Source: CAZSAA01 sp964604915
Lineage (GTDB): Bacteria; Patescibacteriota; Patescibacteriia; Patescibacteriales; UBA12465
DNA length: 18,337 bases
NCBI GenBank assembly: GCA_964604915.1
Contig: CAZSAA010000016.1
Location: forward strand, 1-18,337
Direction: 5' to 3'
Every line of letters begins with the position of its first letter. The stretch's first letter is position 1. The notes below the pieces were generated by a model. The model ran no database searches and was not told where the DNA came from. It was given only the letters and a program-made list of their open reading frames with translations. Shown here piece after piece: positions 7,632-15,400 of the stretch. The translations under genes and the position numbers were made by a program.

Positions 7632-7658
7632 CCATCTTAACATATTAGGATAAGATGG
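7632..7658. repeat. Stem-loop between the two paralogous genes
   Basis: CCATCTTA (7632-7639) and TAAGATGG (7651-7658) are perfect 8-base inverted arms around an 11-base loop. The structure ends about 20 bases before the ATG of the 459-residue gene and just above its ribosome site (AAGGAT). There is no T-run after it on the minus strand, so it is more likely an mRNA processing or stability element, or a partial attenuator, than a terminator. Confidence 0.4.
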
Positions 7659-7670
7659 CGAAAGCCTCGA

Positions 7671-8561
7671 CTACTTTCCACCATTTCCTTTCTCTAGGCG
7701 TTGTATCTCTTCGCTTATCGCCTTATATTCCAAGCTTCCTCCGATATATTTCGATAGAGCTTGGCGCAACTGCGATAGGCGATCTGGCTGCTCTTTAGGG
7801 CTTTTTTTGAGAATATCCAGAGGGAACACTTCCCACTCTTCCGTCGGTATTCCTTCCATACTCTCTGGGAAGAAAGCAAGATTGTAGTATAGTTTCAAAA
7901 CACGTCTCAATTTCTCTTTAACGGACTCTTCTAGCCCCCTGATATTTTCCGAGGAAGAAAGATACTCGGCCATGGACATCTCGTCAAGCTTCTCGCTCCC
8001 ATAGCGGCTAATAAAATCCGTTAACCAATTGCCTATGGTGCCAGCGGCCGTACGGTCACTGAGATTTATCTTCCGTTTAGATAGTACCTCCTGATTCTTA
8101 CGCAGATAGCCGGCTAATTCGTCTTCCCTGTCCGGATCATCGGATAAGAACTTGAAGATGGCGACATTGAGGAGCTTGAGGCTATCATTATCTAGCGCTA
8201 AAGCCGCCAGAACCCCTTCCTTGAAAATCTTGACCACTTCGTTAGAATCGTAGGTAGCCTCCTCGACCGGCCAGCCGATAGCGGCTAAGGCTGGGGAAAT
8301 CACTTCTGCGTCTAATTCGTTGGCAATCGAGGCGGCCTGATCATCAGACAAATCAAATCTGATCTTGAGGTACGCAGCCAGCTTATCTATCTCTATCTCC
8401 CCGATTGCCACCAGAATAGTCGCGAAACCTAGAGGTATGCTGCCATGCTTATCTTCTATCTCCTTTATCTTCAAACACGCCTCGAAGCCACCGACTGATT
8501 CCTTGAAATCTTTCGGCAAGTCTTGGAATTTTTCTAGGCATTCTGCGATATAATCATTCAT
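7671..8561 (-). CDS. Helical cytoplasmic protein of T4SS cluster, function unknown
   Basis: 296 residues, mostly charged helix with no membrane segment or signal peptide. Residues 8-95 align with residues 4-91 of the next gene's product (shared LP, ATIL, QA and EL positions), so the two N-terminal domains arose by duplication. The second half is different: IGNWLTDFISRYGSEKLDEM followed by an acidic and then basic helix ending LYYNLAFFPES (about 225-234), a block I recall from other Patescibacteria proteins but cannot name. The basic C-terminal helix could be a coiled coil. It starts 11 bases after the VirB6 stop, without a clear ribosome site, implying coupling. Confidence 0.87.
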   Translation of the reverse strand: MNDYIAECLEKFQDLPKDFKESVGGFEACLKIKEIEDKHGSIPLGFATILVAIGEIEIDKLAAYLKIRFDLSDDQAASIANELDAEVISPALAAIGWPVEEATYDSNEVVKIFKEGVLAALALDNDSLKLLNVAIFKFLSDDPDREDELAGYLRKNQEVLSKRKINLSDRTAAGTIGNWLTDFISRYGSEKLDEMSMAEYLSSSENIRGLEESVKEKLRRVLKLYYNLAFFPESMEGIPTEEWEVFPLDILKKSPKEQPDRLSQLRQALSKYIGGSLEYKAISEEIQRLEKGNGGK

Positions 8562-8572
8562 AGGTGTTCAAG

Positions 8573-11500
8573 CTATTTTTCCGGCTTTATCTCTAAGTTG
8601 GGTAAGAATCCCTCTGCCGACGTCTCCGTGACAGCCATCGCCTCAAGCGGCTTGCTAAAACTATCCAGATGCTTGCCCAAAGTATTGCCCTGCTTCAGAA
8701 CGGCGCCTTTTAGCGTACTAAACATCTTATAGAAGAAGTTGCTCGCCTCGGGCGTCAAACTCATCTTCGTCGCATTGGCGAGGCCTACTTTCAAACTGCC
8801 GGAACTTTCCTTACCAAAATTCTCGATTTTCTTATTCAAATCTTCGATCGAAGCGGCTAACCGGCTATTATCGGCTGGACTATCATCGCCGGACTCCCCA
8901 ATATCGGCTTTAGCGCTGTCACCGCCCTTCTCCCATTTTGCCACCCTTTCCTCATGACTCTTAGCTTCTCCCGCTACGCGCGCCTTTATCTCCTCATCGA
9001 TCTTCGCCAATATCTCGGCATTGCTCATTCCTTTATCCTTCATGTCTTTAGCCATCTTACCCATCTCAACCGAGTGGCGCTGCTTGGTCTCCTTATTCTT
9101 CCCATACAAACGATTTTGCACCAAGCTCTGAGCTGTGCCTTCGGCCAGTTCCTCATCCTCAAGACCAGCGATATGGGTCTGTTCATGATATGTAGACGCG
9201 AGCTTCTCTGTACGGCCGAAGTTGCGGCTACTAGTATTGACAAGGGCCATGTTATCGAAATCCTGGTTAGTGATGCGGTCCTTGGCTTGGTTAAGGGAAG
9301 CCATCTTAGTGTTATAATCGCCAGATGAGATAGTATCCGCCTCCTTCTGTATCTCCAGATCTATCTTCTCATCCTCTATCTCTTGGACTAAGGCATCAGC
9401 GACCTGCTTCATCATCCCTTGAGGGATGGTGCTACCCTCGGCGATCCCGTCAAGATTAACGCCTCGCTGCTTCATCTTATCATAGTCGACAAACACCATA
9501 TTATTGCCCTCTGTCTTGTTCCCAACGTTCTTAGCGAACGTATCCACAGCTAAACCGCCCGAACCTTTCTGCCCCTCTTTGCCCGTCTTGCGGTTAACGA
9601 CCACGGTATCCTTGATGGTGTCATAGGTTTCGCCTTTAAGGAAACCGCTGGTAGCATCGACACCTAATATCGCCGATTTGATGCCATTATATTTAGTAAC
9701 ATCTTTACCGCTGAAATCTCTGGCTGCGATGCCTTCAAGCACTCCTTTTAGCCTATCGCGATGGCCTTTTGCTTCTGCGCTATTGCCCCGTAGCTTGCTC
9801 GGCGCGCTTATCAAACGTCTGATAGAGTTTTCTATATTAGCCAAAGCCACGGGTGATTCTGAATTATCAGCCGCATCGAATTGCTCGAACAGGTTCTTAT
9901 TAGAATCAGGAAATCCATTAGAAAAGAAGGTGCTTCCCGTAGTCCTAGTTTCAAAGTAATCAGGCCGGCTGGCTAAGGCATGCACAGTCTTGCGAGCACT
10001 CTTGATAGCACCCGATCCTTTCTCGGCCGCGGTCTTGGTGACTTCTGCGCGTTTGATACCCTGCAGCCATTTCCATTTTTTCCCTTTTGGCAACTTAGCC
10101 ATCAGCGACTTGCTCCTAGCCACGCCCGAGAACAAGGCACCCATCGTACCACCCGCAATAGTACCGACTGCCGTACCCGCTGGGCCTAAAAGCGAACCAA
10201 CCGTACCGCCCAGAAGGGCGCCTTGAGCCGTACCACCGATACCGCCGGCCGTCGCTCGGACATTATCACCTTGAGGCGTATCTAAATATTGGCTAGTGAG
10301 ATCCATAGCCTTCTCACCCATGCCGATCTTTTCCAGATATTTCTTACGGGCCGCCACCTTATCCTTCTTGTCTTTCTTTATCATATCCTCGCGCCATTGG
10401 ACGCCAAGGCTTCCTAAATCCCTAATCGCTTTGCCCGACTTACTTGTCTTACCGCGATCATTTGCCCTTTCTTCCATTCCCTTGCCAATCGCTACTAAAG
10501 AACCTCCTGCCAGACCAATAGCCGATTCCTTGCCAACCCTAGCCGCTGCCTTGCCTTTATCCGTCGCGAATTTCTTTGCCTTATTCTGCGCCCAAGAGGA
10601 TCCTTTCTGTAATTTAGCCATGGCCCCGCCTGCTATCGATCCGGCTGAACCGCCAATGCTCTGGGTTATCTTCAACCCGCCAAGCAACATGCCGATAGAT
10701 ATCATGAATTTTATCAGCAATTCCCCGCTAGCAGATTCCTTGGCTGTTTGCTCGTTTGAATCAACAGCCACCCCCGTTTCATTGCCATAGGTTATGTCTG
10801 ATGCTCCAGTTTCAGTAGATACCGTTCCGGCATCGGTAGTGACGGTAGCGAAAGAGAGCCAAATAAAGAATGCCAGGACCGGTCCGGCGATTAAGTTTTT
10901 GGTAAATTCACTCCACCATTGCTGGGAATATCGCTCTCCCTCGGGAAAAGCGGCGGTAAGATAGGCGAGCGGCGAGAGTACGACGTATATCCAGATCATC
11001 ACGATGCGCATGACCAGCATCATTATCATCGCCGCTATCACCACGATCGAAATTATCGCATATATGACCGCCAGGAAATATACCCCCAAGATCATCCATT
11101 CTATGCTACTGCTATCCCCTTCCTTGAGGTCCTGCCAGCTTTCGATCCCAAGCATACTCACCAGATTATATCCGGCCATATCCTTGAAGGCGTTGACGAA
11201 AGTGAGCATGACTACCTGAGCGACGTCGATAAGCAGGCCACAGATAGTCTTGGAAAAGTTTATCAGCACGGCCATCATTATCAGTTTGGGCAGAGCTTTC
11301 CTATAGTTATATTTCTCAATTCCGAGCACGGTGGAAAAAGCGATGACGAGCATCACCGCCACGAAAAACATGTTCGAGATATCACGCACCACTACCCAGC
11401 CCTTCTCAACCGCTTGGGAATCGATAAAGTGAGAATATCCGGCTATCTTGACAAGCGCGGCCATTAACATGATGAGCAGCTGGCCGAGCATATATATTAT

Positions 11501-11632
11501 GCCCTGCATCATGCTGCCGAAGACGTCGGTAACCCAGTTAGCCGAAGCGTAATCAGCTACGACAAAACTCAGCCCTAGCGTCAGCAGTACCCCTAGTACC
11601 TTGTCGCGATTTTTGATGGAATATTTTTTCAT
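8573..11632 (-). CDS. VirB6/TrbL-family polytopic T4SS protein with long C-terminal region
   Basis: 1019 residues from the ATG at 11632 (MKKYSIKNRDKVLGVLLTLG). A longer frame to 11785 adds a non-hydrophobic leader and overlaps the upstream gene, so I reject it; 11632 also gives a classic ATGA overlap with the 75-residue gene. Residues 1-31 look like a signal peptide ending ASA-NW. Six to eight membrane helices follow (about 43-65, 80-102, 112-148, 178-230, 244-264, 304-327), with the family block PEGERYSQQWWSEFTKNLIA between them. VirB6/TrbL forms the inner-membrane channel. After about residue 330 comes roughly 690 residues of soluble region: basic helices, a glycine-zipper stretch (about 466-504), acidic and lysine-rich helices, and a metalloprotease-type HEQTHIAGLED motif at 816-826. 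The large C-terminal half has no counterpart in VirB6 of model systems. Confidence 0.9.
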   Translation of the reverse strand: MKKYSIKNRDKVLGVLLTLGLSFVVADYASANWVTDVFGSMMQGIIYMLGQLLIMLMAALVKIAGYSHFIDSQAVEKGWVVVRDISNMFFVAVMLVIAFSTVLGIEKYNYRKALPKLIMMAVLINFSKTICGLLIDVAQVVMLTFVNAFKDMAGYNLVSMLGIESWQDLKEGDSSSIEWMILGVYFLAVIYAIISIVVIAAMIMMLVMRIVMIWIYVVLSPLAYLTAAFPEGERYSQQWWSEFTKNLIAGPVLAFFIWLSFATVTTDAGTVSTETGASDITYGNETGVAVDSNEQTAKESASGELLIKFMISIGMLLGGLKITQSIGGSAGSIAGGAMAKLQKGSSWAQNKAKKFATDKGKAAARVGKESAIGLAGGSLVAIGKGMEERANDRGKTSKSGKAIRDLGSLGVQWREDMIKKDKKDKVAARKKYLEKIGMGEKAMDLTSQYLDTPQGDNVRATAGGIGGTAQGALLGGTVGSLLGPAGTAVGTIAGGTMGALFSGVARSKSLMAKLPKGKKWKWLQGIKRAEVTKTAAEKGSGAIKSARKTVHALASRPDYFETRTTGSTFFSNGFPDSNKNLFEQFDAADNSESPVALANIENSIRRLISAPSKLRGNSAEAKGHRDRLKGVLEGIAARDFSGKDVTKYNGIKSAILGVDATSGFLKGETYDTIKDTVVVNRKTGKEGQKGSGGLAVDTFAKNVGNKTEGNNMVFVDYDKMKQRGVNLDGIAEGSTIPQGMMKQVADALVQEIEDEKIDLEIQKEADTISSGDYNTKMASLNQAKDRITNQDFDNMALVNTSSRNFGRTEKLASTYHEQTHIAGLEDEELAEGTAQSLVQNRLYGKNKETKQRHSVEMGKMAKDMKDKGMSNAEILAKIDEEIKARVAGEAKSHEERVAKWEKGGDSAKADIGESGDDSPADNSRLAASIEDLNKKIENFGKESSGSLKVGLANATKMSLTPEASNFFYKMFSTLKGAVLKQGNTLGKHLDSFSKPLEAMAVTETSAEGFLPNLEIKPEK
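9155..9187 (-). other. HExxHxxGxxD zinc-protease-type motif within VirB6
   Basis: Codons for HEQTHIAGLED (residues 816-826 of the 1019-residue protein), followed by EELAEGTAQSL. HExxHxxGxxD is the zinc-binding form seen in snapalysin-like and other metzincins, with D826 as third ligand; alternatively a glutamate in the following EELAEG helix could serve as in gluzincins. Five fixed positions make chance possible but not trivial in a protein this long. A Met-turn could not be placed with confidence. Confidence 0.5.
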
Positions 11633-11856
11633 GTCGTTATTTTGACTATACCTTCCTCGACTCCTTTCCATAACCAGTTGGCTATTCCTGATAGTCCTTG
11701 AATTGAAAATACATCCAATATGCCGGCGATTATCGCCACGACCCCCAGCACGATCAAGAGGCAGCCTAGGTTCAAGCAAGCGCAACCGATCGGTTCTAAC
11801 CAGGCCATTCCCTGTTCTAGCTTCTCTTCGGGCTTTTTTATATCATTTTCCGCCAT
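11629..11856 (-). CDS. Small membrane protein of T4SS cluster
   Basis: 75 residues: a charged N-terminus (MAENDIKKPEEKLEQG), a two-cysteine segment GCACLNLGC, a strongly hydrophobic helix (about 32-50), then an amphipathic Trp-containing C-terminal helix. It overlaps the upstream gene by 14 bases and the VirB6 start by 4 (ATGA), so all three are probably co-translated. Size and position would allow a VirB2-like pilin or VirB3/VirB5-type accessory, but it has no signal peptide and only one clear membrane helix; a small lineage-specific partner of VirB6 is the safer reading. Family not recognised. Confidence 0.8.
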   Translation of the reverse strand: MAENDIKKPEEKLEQGMAWLEPIGCACLNLGCLLIVLGVVAIIAGILDVFSIQGLSGIANWLWKGVEEGIVKITT

Positions 11857-12301
11857 ACTTTTTCACTGTAGCCGGTATCCACTCCATCCCTAGCTTGCAA
11901 ACCACCCTATCGCCTAACACTTGATTCATGAACCAATGGAAATCGATATATAATAGCGTCAAGCCCCAGGAGGGGATAAGGTTAGCCCAAGCGGCTTTGA
12001 GTAATCCGGCGGTAACCTGTTGGAGCGGATTGAAACCCGAGTCGCTTCGGACGGACTGTTGCCTTTTCTTGTCAGCCTTAGCTTTGAGTACTGCCTGCCG
12101 CAGAGTCTCTGGCTCTTCGCTATAAATTGGCGATTCTGCTCGCCGAGCTTCACGCAAATCCCCCGAAATGGCAGACGCACTTTCATCTATTGACCCAGAC
12201 TGCCGATCCCTTTCACGCGTCTGGCTCGGAAGATCCAATAATTGTTCATCAATCGCCATAGGACTGGGGACGGCCGCTAAACCAGAAAAAACTTGTGCCA
12301 A
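11843..12301 (-). CDS. Membrane-associated protein, first gene of the T4SS operon
   Basis: The frame has 152 residues from a TTG at 12301. An ATG at 12259 (MAIDEQLLDLPS) would give 138; neither has a good ribosome site, so the start is uncertain. The first about 85 residues are polar and probably disordered. The last about 55 are conserved-looking and hydrophobic: WANLIPSWGLTLLYIDFHWF (105-124), then a C-terminal stretch containing CKLGMEWIP. I recall similar IPSxGLTL segments from small Patescibacteria proteins near VirB6 but cannot name a family. A good promoter at 12324-12352 lies directly upstream, making this the leading gene of the operon running to 2570. Its end overlaps the 75-residue gene by 14 bases. 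Confidence 0.8.
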   Translation of the reverse strand: MAQVFSGLAAVPSPMAIDEQLLDLPSQTRERDRQSGSIDESASAISGDLREARRAESPIYSEEPETLRQAVLKAKADKKRQQSVRSDSGFNPLQQVTAGLLKAAWANLIPSWGLTLLYIDFHWFMNQVLGDRVVCKLGMEWIPATVKKYGGK

Positions 12302-12323
12302 AGCAGCCTGATTATATGTCTAT

Positions 12324-12352
12324 ATTATACAATAAAATCGGGGAAGCCACAA
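12324..12352 (-). promoter_or_regulatory. Promoter of the T4SS operon
   Basis: Minus strand TTGTGG (12352-12347), exactly 17 bases, then TATAAT (12329-12324), directly after the terminator of the giant gene. The start of transcription would be near 12317, giving a leader of about 15 bases to the TTG start or about 57 bases to the ATG at 12259. A second TATAAT (12316-12311) has no usable -35 box. The rest of the 132-base gap 12302-12433 holds only the terminator. Confidence 0.65.
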
Positions 12353-12382
12353 ATATAGTAGAAGCTCTTGATTGATAAAGAA

Positions 12383-12408
12383 AAGCCCGCTTGTTAACAA
12401 GAGGGCTT
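12383..12408 (-). terminator. Rho-independent terminator of the giant protein gene
   Basis: The arms AAGCCC-x-CTTGTT (12383-12395) and AACAAG-x-GGGCTT (12396-12408) pair with a single internal mismatch; on the minus strand the hairpin runs into TTTTCTTTATC. It starts 26 bases after the stop at 12434. It separates the giant gene from the T4SS operon, which has its own promoter just below. Confidence 0.8.
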
Positions 12409-12433
12409 CCCGTATAGATATCAATCGATGATC

Positions 12434-15400
12434 CTAATTTCCCGATCTGACTCGGCCGTTATATGACCCGTATGCTCCCCAATTGTCCACGATTTCTATC
12501 TTGATATTAGGGGAGATGGGGGAATCATAGTAGTGGTATAAGACGTGCGGCGAGGCGCTGCCTGGTTGATTATCTTGGCCGACGATCGTCTGGATGGTTC
12601 CATCGCCCCAATCGATATATATTTCCTTGAGCGGCTGTTGTTCCATGTCCACTAAGGTATTAAATTTCAGGATATTTATTCCCTCCTTAGCTGCGAACCC
12701 GGCCGTCTTTGCGTTGAACTCCACGTTGCTTATCTTCGGGAATACCTTGCCAAAAGCATTGGCATTAGCCCGGCTTGTCAGGATTGGCATACTGCTACCG
12801 CTATAATCTATCCCACCTGTCCTAGCGGCGGTATAGATTCCTTCCTGCGAATCCCAGCGGAACAGGCCATAATTCTTAGCAAAGATATTCTTGAGAATAT
12901 TATCGCCATCGGTAGTAACATCCGGATCAAGGCTTACGATCTGTTCTTTATCCCAAATTGGGAGACAAGTGCCATATTTACCATCAGCACAGGTAAGCTT
13001 ATCAATTCCAGCCGGCGTATTGTTAGTGAAAGGTTTGGTAACCGGATCAAGCAAGCAATAGACATTCGGATTAAGACTGCAATAGCCGATATATCGACAT
13101 GACGGGCTATAGGTAGAATCGCAGCCATAGGGACGGCCAGCAAAGATTGTCTCATTATCTTTCTTGGAGTACTGGTTATTCAAGGCGACCCGGCCACCAT
13201 TCATCAAGTCATAGTCATCGGTGAAGGTAGCGGCGCCATAGGCAATGGTGGTGCGGTTACGCCCATATTTGTACATAATGGTGCTATACGGGCTAGCGAA
13301 GAACGCCGGCGTCTCATACGGATCAGAGACACTGCTGAGACGCCCCGTCCAAGCCTTGTTCTCGCCGGAGGAACCGACCGTCTGGACGAACTGGTTACAG
13401 GTCAAGCTATATACTTTCTGCCGGTCATCACCGCTTACTAATAATAGATTCTTTTCTGAAGCTAGGGTGGAATTCTTATCCCAAATCCTGACTGGATCCG
13501 AGTCAATATTAGACGATTCGTCTATAGACTCTAGTTTATCGGCCGCTCCAACCTTCTTGTGAGATTCTCCATATTCATCTGAATATTTAGAAGAATATCC
13601 CAATAATCCATCATATTTTGCCCAACCTTCTTTAAACTGCATATTACAATCGAAATTTTCGTCCCACGAACTAAACATCAACGACTTAGTGTTTGTAACG
13701 AACACCAGGGCGCTTTGCTTCGGAACGCAATAGACATATATCTCCCGACCACGACCATCCCCACCGCCAGCTTCATTCCAATTCTGATCCCAAACTGCTG
13801 TATAGCCACTTGAACCACAAAGTTGCATACTATCACTTTCTGATAAACAATCACAATTACCGCTTTCTACAGTTATTCCTTCCGCATTACAGCTGATTTC
13901 AGTAAAATGTTTGTTTTTATCATCTTTTAGTCTGCCCAACAATACATCGTAATCATCAGCATCAGCTTGATTGTCACGAGCCATCCCTAACATTACTCCG
14001 ACTCTCTTTTCTACGAACTCAAAATTGGCATCAACATCGGTGCAATAATACAGCGGAGTAGCACCGCGATATCCGAGTACCTGCCGGCTACCGAGGATAG
14101 AAGAACTGATCTTATCGACCGGATACCACATCAGGCAGACCTCGGTATTCCTAGGATCACGGAACAGGCAATAACCTTCGATACCATCCTTAATCACGTT
14201 ATCATTCCGGCTCTCGCAAGAAATGCTGCTAGATTCCGGATACAGGCGGCAATCCTTGGCCTCATAGCGACCATCGCCCAGGTCAAGTACCGGTTCGATA
14301 TTGATATCATCGAAATAGATGTAGTTAGGGGTGATCGAGGTAGTATTAGAAGTCAGATATATCTTGATACTAGCGGCATTGCTGGCTGTGCGGAAACCAT
14401 GGACCTTGCGCTCCCAGCCGTTGATAGCGCTATCAGACGGCAACTCATCAGTCTTTATCACTCCGCCACTAGAAGTATACTGGGTAATGGCGACTACGCC
14501 GGAGAGACCGCCAGAATCCTTAGTATTGATCAAGTAATTGATAAAGTAATCCTTGTTCGACAGGACATCGACCCGATCATCCGCCCCCATCGGAGAAAGA
14601 AGATGATGGGAAAGGACCTTAATATATTTCTTGCCGTGGGCAGGATAATCGGTAGCGAGCTTCTCATCTGGATTATCGATAACCGAATCCGCAACTATAT
14701 TCTTATCAAAATTACATTCGCCAGAACCGATAGCTAATTGGCAGGAAAGCGCGGGCAGGCTTTCCTCAAAATCATAGTGAGCGTTGGTATTGAACCCTAC
14801 TTCCTTCATCTCACTGAGCGATATGCTAGTCGAAGAGGCGGCATGGTCGATATATGAATAACCGGTACGGCGGAAAGCCTCATTCGGGCTCGCGGTAGCG
14901 GATTGCTCTACGACCGAAGCGCAATTACCCGATTCATCCAATCGATTGCATTCCACCAAATCATAGCAGACTTTCTCGCCGGTCTTCTCATCGATGGAGT
15001 AAGTACGGCAATCGAGCCATTGACCGCAAATGCGGTCCGGCTCCACCTTGATAATGGAATTAGCGAAACAATTACTGGCATTCTGAGGATCGCCGGAATT
15101 GCAAAGGACAGGCTCACCGGAAGAGGGCGAAATAGTCGTCCAATATAAGGAAGAAACGCCCTTAGAACCGTTTTGGGAACGTTCATCGAATAGGATACAG
15201 CCGCGCTGCTCGTCTATCACTCCGTTGCAACTACTCTTATCTACCGAACTCTTAAGCTGATAATCAACCGAAAGTTCCCTTAGCTCCAGCTGGAGGCCGC
15301 TGCAATTACCTGTACAGGTAATTTTTACCGGCTCGTTCCTTTGATTGAGCGAATTGAAGATAAGGCGAGTAGTAGCACCATTTATATACAAGGTTTCTGG

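Noticed and set aside
10296..10790. Plus-strand frame of 164 codons
   Set aside because: Antisense to VirB6 in a region of strong coding signal on the minus strand; its composition reflects the complementary codons.
10919..11467. Plus-strand frame of 182 codons encoding a His-rich protein
   Set aside because: It is antisense to the VirB6 membrane helices; Ile/Met/Val codons read backwards give His, Asp and Tyr runs. No ribosome site or independent support.
11633..11785. 51-residue N-terminal extension of VirB6
   Set aside because: It is polar and Arg-rich, overlaps the 75-residue gene in another frame, and hides a good signal peptide beginning at 11632.
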